The notes: generated by a model from the sequence alone, not told the origin. Numbered from the stretch's first letter, positions 21,985 to 32,059 are shown. The stretch is 64,000 nucleotides of DNA from Spirometra erinaceieuropaei (GCA_902702965.1 CACRXP010001017.1:38267-102266), one strand, 5' to 3'. A program made the numbers and translations.

Positions 21985-22345
21985 CGCGGTGTGTAAGGGT
22001 GTCCATTTGTGGTCCCATGTGACGAAAGTATTAGTTCGCTCACATGCTTTCAGGTGTAGATTACACCTAGCATCAATTTACTGGCGCCCATCTCTCACCT
22101 GTGGTTCCCCCAAGCGAGGTCTTGCCTAGCGACCACACCCCGGTAATTACCACGACCGGCGGGCTAAACCATGTGAGGATATCCGTGCGTGCATCACTGC
22201 ACACGGTAACTCGGCCACGCTGGCCGGATGGATCACCGCCTCGGTATCTCCGAGACGAGACTCCATGTGCAACACCGCTGGAGGCCACAAGGTAAAAGGG
22301 CCCCCAGATAAGCAAATATTGCTCGGCCGTCATTACTTTCTTTGT
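21985..22345 (+). mobile_element. RTE-type LINE fragment: 5' leader joined to an internal ORF piece
   Basis: 21985-22225 matches the leader of the complete copy from its first bases (41771 onward), including 'ctcacctgtgg', 'gaccggcgggctaaacca' and 'ctgcacacgg'. At about 22226 it jumps to sequence matching 43250-43340 inside the ORF ('catcgcctcgtcatctc', 'ggagaccacaaggtaagc', 'gacccccaggtaagc'). The bases between (leader end, endonuclease) are deleted. Another leader copy follows at 22560. Confidence 0.6.
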
Positions 22346-22559
22346 CCTTGTTTGCTTGATTTCAGTCTACATGTTTGTGTTCCTCCCTGGTCTAGCCGAA
22401 GTGTTGTTCCTTTGAATTTCCTCTGTCTGCCTTTGCTTTTGCTTCTTCTTGCTCGCCTGCTCTTCGTCTGCATGTTTCTATTTATACTTGGTGTACGCTA
22501 ATTGCCGTTCCTTTGAATCTGTTTGATTACCGCTTATATATTTCAGCAGCCAGTTCGAT

Positions 22560-22989
22560 TAGAGAGAGACGGTAAAGCTCTGCTTTCCGGCTCTCTACGC
22601 TTCCCAAATGTCCTCTCCCCTTCCCGCGAGCCCTCCGGCAATGTCGTAGGCAGGCCCAGGCTAACTCGGGTCGTTCTCCCAATGAACAACAGCCGTGGCC
22701 CAATAGTGGAGTTCGGCAGCCGTCAAGGACAACTGCGCAGCCCTATTTTGGGAGAAGAATGCTCACTCCCACGGGCGGGAGGGAGTAGAAAGGGTGCCCT
22801 AAAGAAATGCTGGGGACCCACGCCGTCTGCAGCTGACCTTGGCCTCAGACGCAAAACTCGCGGTCTTAACAATCAGATCCGAAACAATAATCTCTCTATT
22901 CCCCCCTACCCAGCGGCCCACTCTCCTGACTGCTAGGCTGAGTCCTCTCCTACTGGCGAACTAGAATTTCCGTTCACCTTTAGATTATC
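22560..22989 (+). repeat. RTE-type LINE 5' leader, second part
   Basis: Matches 42130-42400 of the complete copy: 'cgtggcccaatagtggagtt', 'cagccctatt', 'gtgccctaaagaaatgctgg', 'acgccgtctgcagctgacct' and 'aacaatcagatccgaaacaa' occur in order. It leads directly into the endonuclease pseudogene. Confidence 0.6.
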
Positions 22990-23440
22990 CCAGGAGCAAC
23001 CACCCGGAACGGAGGACGGAGCTAGTGGCTCGGGAACTGGCGCGCTACCAGGTGGGCATCAATGCACTCAGTGAGACCCGACTCTCCGATCAAAGCCAAC
23101 TGTAGGATGTGGGTGCCAGCTACGCCTTCTGGAGCAGCCGCCCCAAAGCAGAGCGACAGGACGCAGGCGTCGCCTTTGCTATCCGGAACGACATCGTGAG
23201 ACGACTGCCCTGTCTGCCGCAGGGCACCAACGACCAGCTGATGAGCCTCCGCCTGACTCTCCGAGGAGGAATATTTGTCACCAACATCAGTGTCTACGCT
23301 CCCAAAATGACAGGTCAGACGAGACAAAAACAAAGTTCTTCGAAGAACTGCATGTTCTCCTGGCGACTGTGCCGAAGGCGAACAGGCTGGTTGCCCTTGG
23401 TGACTACAGTACCCCTCTCGGGCAGACAGCGCCATCAACA
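22990..23440 (+). pseudogene. RTE-type LINE endonuclease, 5' part, fused to gypsy gag
   Basis: The DNA matches 42570-42990 of the complete copy. The clearest protein match is GASYAFWSSRPKAERQDAGV, then [20 protein letters not shown], then ISVYAPKM. A stop (TAG at 23103) separates this from the N-terminal part. A frameshift occurs after TGQTRQKQSS; the true frame resumes as LVALGDYS. Similarity ends near 23440, exactly where Ty3/gypsy gag begins in the open frame, giving a chimeric 276-codon frame (23109-23939) that no single element encodes. Confidence 0.75.
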
Positions 23441-23939
23441 GTCGATCAAGGAGGAGCCACTGGATGGTCCGAAGCCCTCAGAACTTCTCCGTCGAATGCG
23501 TGCTCGCCTAGGAGACATGCAGATTGCCGAGAAACTCGTCAAAGAGATGTTTCAAGAGAGTCTACCTGAAAATGTCCAAACGATTTTGCAGTTCGATTGT
23601 CAAGATCTCACTGTTCATAAGGTGGACAAAATGGCCGACGGGGTTATAGAGGTGCAGCGTTTCCAGCCACCTTCCGCTGCCCACATCTCCACATCTTCGT
23701 TGACAATGAATGAACAGTTAAGTAAGCAGATATTGGCATTGGCAAATGAGAAGGCCTCCATGAAACTGCAGCTTGAACACCCTAATTCCAGTCGCTCAAC
23801 CAGCCGTGATTGTTGTCGCCCACGACCTCGGACCGTTGATATTTGTTGGTATCATATCAATTTCGGTGCAAAGGCCCGTCGGTTTGTCTCCCCCCGCTCT
23901 TTTAAGATGAAACAGGGAAATCGGTCAGCTAAAGAATAG
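23441..23939 (+). pseudogene. Ty3/gypsy gag, N-truncated
   Basis: The frame reads IKEEPLDGPKPSELLRRMRA, then LVKEMFQESLPENVQTILQF, then VDKMADGVIEV and LTMNEQLSKQILALANEKAS, a helical capsid-like region. It ends with CWYHINFGAKARRFV: the gag-type zinc knuckle normally reads CWYH-x-x-FG-x-x-A-x-x-C, and here the last cysteine is phenylalanine, so metal binding is lost. It stops at TAG (23937-23939). The N-terminal third is missing and replaced by RTE endonuclease sequence in the same open frame. Confidence 0.75.
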
Positions 23940-23959
23940 ATGCGAACGTTTTCTCTGGC

Positions 23960-24008
23960 TCTTCCGGCTCTGGCCACACCTTCTATATCTGCGACAGCTT
24001 TGGGTAGG
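23960..24008 (+). pseudogene. Gag-pol linker before the protease, cut by an insertion
   Basis: After the gag stop a frame reads NVFSGSSGSGHTFYICDSFG, the usual lead-in to the protease active site in this family. Similarity breaks at about 24008 and resumes near 26265. Confidence 0.55.
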
Positions 24009-24179
24009 ACAATTGTGTGTAGCCTGGACTGTGCAAGGCGAAGGAGGGGTTCCTGTCTTACGGGATCGGTGGGAAGGGGGGGGTTTTAGGGTGGGGTAAA
24101 CGGGGAACCCATCAATTAGTTAGAAAAAAGTAAAAAAAGAGGTTTAGAAAGAAAGTAATAAAGTTTGTTTGAGGTGAAA

Positions 24180-25330
24180 ATGTGCCGAAAATTCAAAACC
24201 GAAGCCGTAACCAATGGGAGCAATATACCCAAGGCCAAGGCCATTCGGCTGAAGGTGCCCCATACAATACTGCCACTGAGGATGAATCCTGGTCAAATGC
24301 CAACGACAAGTAGGGCGGTGGAAAATGAACCCGAAGAACGGTAAGTATGAATGCAAAATACGGAGGACGGAAGCCGTATTTATTAATTTGTTCAATAATT
24401 ACCAAACGTTTCCCACTTATAGAAGGCTAACAGCAAAGAAGAAACGTAAGGCCGCTCCGCAAGCTGATAATGCCATCGGAGATTGAACAGATCCTGGATA
24501 TTATCCAGTCCCCATATTTAGCGCAATAGTTACAAGCTAAACGAGTTATGGCGACAGAAACCAGATGTCGCTGTCGTAAACCGATGCCGTTGCGAATATT
24601 GCGTCAGCCCACAGACGGGTTTGCCTTCAGGCACACGAAAATATTAATATAATGCATTGCCTAGGTGTAGCAAATGGGGTACCAAAGGGGCACTGAGAAC
24701 TGGTTCGGTGTTTAAGGATAGTCGCCTGACTTTATCGAAGGTCCCATGTGGCTGAGGCCTATCCAGTCTCAGAAGAGCACTCGGAAACCGAGATTTGTAG
24801 CAGCTGACCGGAAAGGTAAGCAGTGAGATGTTAATGATGTTGTACACATAGTGCAATAATAGCAGCCTGTGGAATAACAGCCGGGGAGAACAACTGAACG
24901 GCCAGGCAATGGACATTTTGGCCACTGAAAACTGGTACAACGGAAACAGTTTGTAATTCTTTCATATTCCGCATTGAAATAGTAAATTCCTTACTATACC
25001 TCTCAACCTTTTTTGCCCCTTTCTCCCACAACCCCAGCCGAAAATGCGCCAACGAGGATTGAAATCGTAGTATTTGAAGGGATTGATAGAAAACCTATGA
25101 ACACCCTAACTTCCGATCATGACCAATCCGAAGGCTACTTCGTAAGCACGCTGATCGTCAAACCGATGAATGATGTACGTATAACAGGAAAGCCAAACCT
25201 ACTGGTCACCGCAAGGCGACCAAACCGCCCAACCACACGGGCGTACGAAATCGACCGAAGCGCAAGGGGAAAGCGAGCGAAAGAGACCACAAAGAAACCC
25301 CGAGGGTCGGGTGGATACCTAAGCCCGTGA
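24180..25330 (+). CDS. Candidate three-exon gene for a 158-residue basic protein (unrecognised)
   Basis: Exon 1, 24180-24340, starts at ATG (gaaaATGt) and ends at cg|gtaagt. Exon 2, 24423-24445, lies between ccacttatag and gtaagg. Exon 3, 25038-25330, follows a strong tract (ttgcccctttctcccacaaccccag) and ends in TGA. Lengths 161, 23 and 293 add to 477, a multiple of three, and the phases match at both junctions. If the second donor is skipped, exon 2 instead runs to a TGA at 24484-24486, giving a 74-residue protein ending ADNAIGD. Exon 1 gives MCRKFKTEAVTNGSNIPKAK; exon 3 includes IEIVVFEGIDRKPMN and a Lys/Arg-rich end (RGKRAKETTKKPRGSGGYLSP minus its last residue). No domain is recognised. 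It sits wholly within the insert in the gypsy element, so it may be part of an unknown transposable element. Confidence 0.4.
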
Positions 25331-25735
25331 AAGTGCAAGGAAAGGCCAAACCCCTATGGTTGGGTAACTGTTCCAAGCGGGCTGCGGTTGGGTGTGGGGA
25401 GGGGAAGTGAGCCGTACGGCAGGCAAGGAAAACAAACGGCAAGCGGCCTTAGGAGACCGCACAGGAAGCCAGCAACCGGGTTAAACGCCTGTACGGCTAA
25501 GCCATGAAGGGCTTGTGCAGCCCCTGAAGTATGTAGAAAGGGCAGGTGCACTAGCGGGGCAGACCTGCACCGATGAAGTGCACCCAACGCCTACGCGCCT
25601 AGCCAACTCACGCGGTAACCGCATGGAACGCGGTATGGGAGGCCCCCTCCCGCCATCGAATACAACGGGGCTGTTTCTTAAAAAGGGGGGAGGGTGTAGG
25701 GTAGCGATCTGTTAACACGACTGAAGCAGCAAGCA
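25331..25735. other. GC-rich block with many short inverted repeats
   Basis: This stretch contains nested complementary segments such as 'gggcttgtgcagccc', 'acgcggtaaccgc..gcggt' and 'gtgcac..gtgcac', followed by 'ggggctgtttcttaaaaag' and a G-run. It looks like a structured RNA or untranslated region, but it matches no RNA family I know. Confidence 0.3.
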
Positions 25736-26264
25736 ATTAGAAGGATAATGGAAAGCGTGTTGAATCGCAATTCGCATAGGTTAAGTCTTTCGCCTTTTAC
25801 TAAAGGTTTCCGTGTGGGGGGTGCAATGCAATGAGCCCATATAGACAGTCTTGCAGCGCCTCGTTCTCGGGGCGGTCAAAGTGAAGGAGAAATTCATCCT
25901 GACAGAGCCTCTACGCCATATCATGCAAACGTAGCTGGAGTACCCAGTCGTAGTAATGTAGCAAGCGCGCTAAGTGGCCGATGAGCGGGAATGTGAACGT
26001 GAGCAATAACATGAAGGAATTTACAGCATAACCGCCCTTCCTTCGTCCAATTGGCAGCTGTAAGTATATGCGAGAGGTATGGCAGTGGAACCACAGCAGA
26101 AGACAAGGTATCCCAAAGCGAGGTCGAATACATTACATCCGCGCGGCCGACACGCCTGAAATATGTAACTTAATAAAAGCACTCCTACTGATAAGAAGCA
26201 AGTACGTCAACAATGTTGACTCATAATCCCAGGCTACTCAGAATTGTCTCGCCCAGTTTTGCTT

Positions 26265-26562
26265 ACAGGCGTTTATTTGTAGAAACCGGAGCCCAAATTA
26301 GTGTTTTCTCACCAGCTTCAAACTACCGTTGTTTTACCAGCCTTGGTCTACGCCTCCGTGCTGTCCTCAACTGTTCTCCCATTCCCAATGTTGACAGTCT
26401 GCCCCACAACCTAAACACTGGCCTTCGTCGGTCCGTCTACTGTGTTTTTGTGATTACGGATGTTCATTATGCAATCTTCGGCTCGGACTTTCTAGCCGAG
26501 TTCAATCACCTTATTGACTGACGACGTGCCATACTCCTAGACCGTACGACTGATCTCTCTGT
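26265..26562 (+). pseudogene. Ty3/gypsy aspartic protease remnant
   Basis: RRLFVETGAQISVFSPASNY corresponds to the retroviral-type protease active site (F-x-DTGA), with the catalytic aspartate changed to glutamate (VETGA). The flap-side strand and the second conserved block follow as CVFVITDVHYAIFGSDFLAE, matching the usual I-x-G-x-DFL. A stop after FNHLID (26519-26521) breaks it, and the next frame continues with the RRAILLDRTTDLSV-like segment. The enzyme would cleave the gag-pol polyprotein; here it is inactive. Confidence 0.7.
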
Positions 26563-26568
26563 GCATGG

Positions 26569-27865
26569 TTGAACTCCCTTCACTACCTACTACGATTTGT
26601 CTGTCTTGGACACAGCTATTGCCAGCCCATTTCGGAACTGCTCATTGCACCACACAAAATGATGAACCCACAGTTTCGCAGTGGCGAGGTTCAACATGAC
26701 ATTCTTCATCAAATCTGCATCTCAGGTCCTCCTGTGTTCGCTCGGCCTAGACGACTAGAATCGGCCCGTTTTGAGGCCACGAAGGCGGAGTTTGAACACA
26801 AGCAGCAACTGGGAGTCAGTCGACCATGCAAGAGCCCCTGGGCGTCCCTCCTGAATATGATGTCCAAAGTGACATCAGGCGACTGGAGACCCTGCGGCAA
26901 CTATCGTGCCCTCAACAACGCCACTATTCCCGATCAGATGACATTACTTTATCTTCAGGACTTTGTTAGACTTCCTTTCGGCAGAGCGGTTTTGTCGGAG
27001 ATTGACTTTGTGAGTGCCTTTCATCAGATCCCTTTCGCTCCTGAGGATATCCCTAAAACCACCGTCACTACATCATTTGGCTCTGGGAATCCATTCGCAT
27101 GCCCCTCGGTCTTTGCCATGCCACGCAAACACTCCAGGTGTTTACTGACCATGTCTTACGTGGCCTACCGTTTGCGTAGGCCTACCACGATGACCCCTTG
27201 GTGGCCTGTCAGAATGCCGAAGAATACAAAGAGCAACTTGCCTTGGTGTTGGACCGTCTCGGCAAGTATGGCGTCGTCATCCTCCCTTTAAAGTGTATTC
27301 TGGTGTGCTTCCCTTGGATTTCTTGACCAGCATGTTGACTCAGAAAGTTTGTGTCCCCTCCCACGGTGGTTTAAACCATTCGTGATTTTCCTCCACCAAC
27401 CTAGAAGCGTCACCTGTAACGTTTTCTTGGCGTGGTCAACTTTTACTGCTGGTTCCTTCCGAACTGTGCCTACCTTATGCTGCCACTCATCGAACTGCTT
27501 GCCGGTCCGAAGGTTTCCCCGAGCTTACTGGTGACGCATTGTCTATTTTCGAGAGAATCAAGCCCTCCCTCGCTGACGCTACCTCGCTCACACATCCTGC
27601 TCTCGCAGCTCTGCTGTCTCTCATGGTTGACGTTTCCATCGTTGCTGTTGGGGCAGTCATCCAGCAACACCTGACCGATTTCACATGATCGTTGGCTTTC
27701 TCCTCTAAGAGGCCATCGCCCACTAAGGCCGGGTGTAGTACCTTTGGCCGCGAACTTCTTACAATTTGTCTGGCTGTGAAACGTTTCCGGCACTTCCTTG
27801 AAGGCCGTGACTTCGCTATTTTCCCGGAACATAAAGCATTTACATTTGCCAAGACGGTCACCCCA
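26569..27865 (+). pseudogene. Ty3/gypsy reverse transcriptase and RNase H, frameshifted
   Basis: RT opens with GPPVFARPRRLESARFEATK and continues through SPWASLLNMMSKVTSGDWRP to motif A (VLSEIDFVSAFHQIPFAPED). The active-site box, normally YLDD, reads AYHDD in another frame at about 27180-27200. The connection (MVNFYCWFLPNCAYLMLPLI, 27432 onward) and RNase H (DVSIVAVGAVIQQHL, then RELLTICLAVKRFRHFLEGR, then FAIFPEHKAFTFA, to about 27855) follow with further shifts. RNase H keeps the initial catalytic Asp (VDVS) but has FPEHK where F-T-DHK is expected, so the D of the DHK motif is lost. Confidence 0.8.
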
Positions 27866-28029
27866 AACTCTCATTGTGTCGACGAGACCGGTGACATTCT
27901 TGTGCACCGTCAGAGGCAATTTATGCGTTCGTTTTCCCCGATTCCGTCCCGAACTCCGAAGACCGAGTCTGATGTCGAAAAAGGTTTGGTCAATTGCACT
28001 CATGCGTTCTCCTGGTAGCTGCTGGAATC

Positions 28030-28450
28030 ACCGAAAGAAGGACCGTTCTGTGGACTCGCACGCAACACCAAGACCTGCCGGATACTTCGCGGTAACAAGG
28101 AGGACGTGGTCAGCGTCTGCCGGATCACGGGTGCTGTTGCGAAGGAGCCGCCGGAGCTGCCACGAGGACAAAAATGTGATGACTCCCTTGCTCTTGTTCC
28201 TCCACCTCCACCACCCCCTGTTCCCCCGCCTTTCCTACTCCCTTCTTCTTTTCTCTTGCCCTCTATCCCACCGTCCCGCATACTTCCTCAACCTACCCGC
28301 CCGCAGCCTCCAACTACAATGTCCTTCTCCTCCATTGTAGCACTCACTTAGCTTACTTCAACTTTGCCTCCTGCCTATACCACTTGCAGTAGCCGTCATG
28401 TTCATGTCCCTGATCGTTTAATTACGCATTTCTTCTTGACTTATACACAC
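28030..28450 (+). pseudogene. Ty3/gypsy integrase C-terminal tail
   Basis: The residues KTCRILRGNKEDVVSVCRIT and AKEPPELPRGQKCDDSLALV, then a proline-rich stretch, then SSRHVHVPDRLITHFF, correspond to the tail of the pol polyprotein in this family. The zinc-binding HHCC domain and the DDE core that should precede it are absent: RNase H passes into this tail within about 150 bases. The integrase is therefore deleted rather than mutated. Confidence 0.6.
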
Positions 28451-28496
28451 ACTCCGGCGGTGTTTTACGTCGCCCTCCGTTCTCGAAGGGGAGTAC

Positions 28497-28750
28497 TGTG
28501 GCGTGGTGCCAGATTAATTCACATTTGGCAATCTAACCCCGTTTTCATTTGCCGTATTGTTTGTTTCTAACTGACCTGAGACAACACACCCAGAAAACCC
28601 CCTCTTCATTGGCGTGCTCCGCCGTCGTGCGCTGCTCTCTGGTCATTTCAAGTTTTGAATATAAATTTTATTCACCAACCAGTTTTCCTTAATGGTCTTT
28701 TTACTTAGAACTCTTGAGATATCATTCGTTACTCCGTGCGAACACTATCA
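28497..28750 (+). repeat. Ty3/gypsy 3' LTR (right end approximate)
   Basis: A purine-rich tract (gaaggggagtac) immediately precedes TGTGGCG at 28497, as expected for a polypurine tract next to an LTR. A TATAAA-like/polyadenylation-type stretch (gaatataaattttattc) lies near 28660. I place the end at a CA near 28750, but with no 5' LTR for comparison that limit is a guess. Confidence 0.5.
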
Positions 28751-28984
28751 TTTACGTCAGTCCTACTAGGTCACCTGCGCACTCATAAAAATCGGAGCTA
28801 AATCATCGTAGACACGAATATATCCCCATATATTCCCCCACAAACACATTCACCACGCATAATCCCCCCGAATATTCCACATCACGAGCACATCTCTTGT
28901 AAATGAGAGGTTTGCCTTTCGACTCCGTTCTCCGTGTGGCTTCTGCTGCATGTTAGTTCGGAGCGTTCTATACCCCTCATGCAA
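28751..28984. other. Unassigned sequence
   Basis: Flank of the LTR; nothing recognised. Confidence 0.3.
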
Positions 28985-29610
28985 AATCCTAACCCGTGCG
29001 TTTAGATGGCCATGTTGTGCATGTGGCACGCACAGGTGAGGTCTCCAGCTCTGTCAGTCACTGCGCCCGTTCCCCACATCAGACAAACGACCGGCTCGGA
29101 CGTTGATTGGGACCGGGAAATGGGAATTGAGAGTGACATCGACGGTTCCAACGCATTTTCCTCATCATAAATAATCTGACGCGTTTAAAGCTATCACGGT
29201 GCGCTAAAAGTCGTGGCTTGGAAGGTTGCAAACTAAGGGGACAACTCGGACCTCGCAGTTTGCCCAGTGTAATTGTGGGGAATGGGGGATTGGCGTAGTG
29301 GCTCCTTTTTAATGTGGCCTCTATGGCACTCCCATTCCGTGAGATCCGAGTGGGGTGTGGCAGCACGCCTACGGGGCGGCTCCGGCCGCGCCAGCCACCT
29401 GCGCCCTCTCCAACCTCAGGTTTTATTTACTTGGTCATGACAACGGACCGAGGCGGGGGAAGGGGAGAGAGTGCGTTAGATGCTGCGAAATCTACTATCA
29501 TTATAAAAGAAATCACGCGCCAGTCAACCTGCCTGTTCTCACCCTGCTGTGGAGCATGCGGAGGACTTGGTCGGTCATGACGGTAGAACCGTCGTGTTCA
29601 TACATAGACA
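28985..29610 (+). repeat. RTE-type LINE 3' region copy
   Basis: Strong co-linear match to 46930-47583: 'actgcgcccgttccccac', 'gctatcacggtgcgctaaaa', 'cgtggcttggaaggttgc', 'tggctcctttttaatgtggc' and 'ctgtggagcatgcgg', ending in 'gacggtagaaccgtcgtgtt', a short hairpin. No ORF part is attached, so it is a severely 5'-truncated insertion. Confidence 0.75.
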
Positions 29611-29817
29611 CTGTCTGGACATTACTATGTTTATACGGCAGGAGGCGGTTTGTGTTGTAATTGTGCATTTTCGACGCGTTTGTCGCATCCTGAAAGAGCC
29701 AAGTCTGGGGACTTCCGTCCTCCTTATCCGACATTGCGTGTTTCCCTTTAAAAGGTTTTCCCTCCTCTCCGCACCTTCTCTCCAGTAGATCTCTCCTAGC
29801 CAATTCTTTAGAAGTGG
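29611..29817. other. Unassigned sequence
   Basis: Between the LINE 3' end and the Penelope RT remnant; not recognised. Confidence 0.3.
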
Positions 29818-30512
29818 AAGTGAATTGAGAGACGAAGTTAAATTATGCCATTATTTTGTCACGGGATATTGTTACGCTTCTAAGTTTTTCCAAGAATTTT
29901 GTTGTGGATAAGGCTGTGTGTTCAGAGCTCTACGTTAGTTTCTTCAAATGATTGTCAAGCTGCTTATAGGCGTGCTTTTCAGCGCCAATGTTGCCTTGCG
30001 GATTATTTGCAGACCATAGAATTGTGCCATGGTAACATCTTTTGTTTTCATCTGTCTCAAATTGTTTTTTGATATTGCCTGTCTTCTCCAGGTTCTATTC
30101 AGGGTCTTGTTTATTATAATGACCGTTGTTTTCATTGGGCCAGGGTCAATGGCTTTGTATGGCTCGTTAGTGTTTAGTAGATCCTCTGGCTTGTCCAGAA
30201 TCACAGTTGCCCGCCTTTCGTCTGCTAAGACAATCACAACTCCACCGTAACTCTTTTGATTTCCTTTATGACCTTTAGTTCGGCTGGGGAGATTGTTCGA
30301 CGTGGACCGCGGGATGTGGCGAGCTGTGCTCCTGGCTGGCAGATCTGGTATTTGGAGCCTTTTGTGTTCACAGTCTTTGAGAATGTTGCTTCCAACACAG
30401 TGATAAAATTCACTGGATGCGCGTCCCCTGTGTCGTGGTCGGATTCGCGTCGAAACACTATTATCCAGTCGCTCGTCAGTAGCCTAAGTGATATGTTACT
30501 TGCTCCCACTTA
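29818..30512 (-). pseudogene. Penelope-like reverse transcriptase, N-terminal part
   Basis: Two minus-strand frames shifted by one base give PVNFITVLEATFSKTVNTKG, PRRTISPAELKVIKEIKRVT, then VIVLADERRATVILDKPEDL, then AQFYGLQIIRK (family: ARFYGLPKIHK), then TTKFLEKLRSVTISRDKIMA. RT motif A follows as FNFVSQFTS, where SFDV-x-SLFTS is expected: the first catalytic aspartate is Asn and a stop precedes it. The sequence ends there, so motif C and the GIY-YIG domain are missing. Weak similarity may continue upstream to about 31060 (a minus-strand frame with RHARSQSFAGHAEVFSRK). Confidence 0.75.
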
Positions 30513-31117
30513 AGACATGTCATGCTGCTCAGAAATTTGACCCTCTTCTCTCGCTTGTCGTTCTCCTTAATAGACATCCAGATGTACAGGTTTCTCAGTG
30601 TATTCATCTTGAGGTATGGCGCACATGCTACTTTCTATTTCCTTGCCGTACTTTCTGAGGTGAATGCGGCATTCAGTAATGAGGGCTTTCAATAGGCGTC
30701 GGCTACTTCTGCTGGCTCACACAGACCCAGTAGCGACAAACGTATGCGGACACGTCTGCTGTTTGCCGCGTCAATTGTCCACACTTTTCGACTAAAAACT
30801 TCAGCGTGGCCGGCAAACGACTGCGATCGTGCATGCCTGAGTATGCTCATATGGTTCTGCACACCCTCGAAAATAATCACAAATTGGGTTTCCACAGTGC
30901 ACAAGTACGCGGCCAAGCCGAAAGTATAATAGTGAGAGAGATAACCGAAACCTGGTAAACCGGTGTCGATTCGGTTACCGTGGATGGATCTACCAGGGCT
31001 ACACAAGGCCGTCAGATACCGTTTATGCAAGAGAGCAGGACCAATAAGAAGAGAAAATGACTGGCCTACCAAGTGTGCGTTAGCTGTACCTATTTTAACA
31101 TTCTACATTATCTGTTC
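30513..31117. other. Probable upstream part of the Penelope remnant, unresolved
   Basis: A 127-codon minus-strand frame (30689-31072) lies directly upstream of the RT in the same orientation. PLE proteins have a long region before RT, so it may belong to the element, but no motif confirms it. Confidence 0.3.
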
Positions 31118-31119
31118 TA

Positions 31120-31998
31120 TCTCATGACATTTTAACCGAATTTCTGAAATGCGCATTCGATTAGTTGTTGTTATCCTACTGATTATCGTGAAGCACCATC
31201 CTAAAATATTTCGGTCACGTCAGAATGTCTGTTTTTGAAAGCGCATCTTTTTGGCCTCCTGACAAAGAGACACTTGACAAAACTCACTACTTTTTAGTGC
31301 GCATTTTTCCCATTGATTTGTAGCGATTTCAAAATCCAAATATACTTTATGTAAAACTTGCATAACAATATGAATGTTGCTTTTTTAATTGCAGATGAAT
31401 TCTTCTTCAAATTCTATACTTAGGGGAGAGAGCGTCTAGGTTTCGAAAACATTTCAATTCCCGAATAATATTGAACCAGACCTGCAGTTACACTTACCCT
31501 TAGGGCTTAAATCTCCATGCTGCACATTTTTCGCGTAAGGAAAACCATATATTCGTTCAGGCAAACAAGAAGATGTCATATATAACTCATTAATTTTTGC
31601 GATGGATGTGAACTATGTTGTATACTTCATGAGCGGCTTTTATAAACGGACGGACACGATGATGTATGCATGAACATTTCACGTTCCTAAAAATCTCACA
31701 TCTAGAAGCTTCTTGTAAAATAAGAGACATGTTATCTTTCAGTATAAAATTTAAAGAAGAGGCAATTTTCTACCAAATAAGTACAGGAGCGAACATTTTT
31801 GTGCATGAAGTATGAGGTAACGAAAATCAATGAGAAAAATTCATATTACATAAATTGTAATTTTTTACCGAGTGTGACATCCAAAAGCCGGCATCCCGGC
31901 GTGAATGAAATATCTTGGGGCAAAATATTATAACACTACCTAGGCACTTCTTTCCAGTCAAAGGTACATTTCAGAATTTCAGCAAACATTTCATGAGA
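31120..31998. mobile_element. Foldback element, copy 3, with TA flanks
   Basis: The 879-bp element starts TCTCATGACATTTTAACCG and ends in TCATGAGA, with TA on both sides (31118-31119 and 31999-32000). The right half in reverse complement follows the left half through its length, giving imperfect arms of about 430 bases. It shares these arms with copies at 5758-6705 and 1-545. No protein-coding frame is present. TA duplication suggests mobilisation by a Tc1/mariner-group or similar transposase supplied from elsewhere. Confidence 0.75.
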
Positions 31999-32059
31999 TA
32001 GGCCAGGTACGGTATATATGCAGATGGGAAGGCGACCTCCGGGGCCAGTAGATTATTCA

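Larger units (their letters stand above)
24009..26264. other. 2.2-kb insert inside gypsy pol, origin unknown
   Basis: The segment separates the protease lead-in from the protease active site. It is unlike the rest of the element: a purine-rich left part, a possible three-exon gene (24180-25330), then a GC-rich block (25330-25730) with many short inverted repeats, and AT-richer sequence to 26264. I do not recognise the GC-rich block, and no terminal repeats or target duplication were found by eye. Confidence 0.5.
23441..28750 (+). mobile_element. Ty3/gypsy LTR retrotransposon, CsRn1-like, decayed
   Basis: In order it has gag (capsid-type and one Cys-containing segment), a broken aspartic protease, RT, RNase H, a C-terminal integrase tail and a 3' LTR. 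The 5' LTR and the start of gag are missing, replaced by RTE sequence. Pol is split by a 2.2-kb insert at about 24005-26265, and the integrase core is deleted at about 27900-28030. Multiple frameshifts are present. The CsRn1-like label rests on the style of the gag (KPSELLRRM) and of the RT-RNase H connection (FLG-x-VNFY--FLPNCA-LMLPL), both familiar from flatworm elements. Confidence 0.8.
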
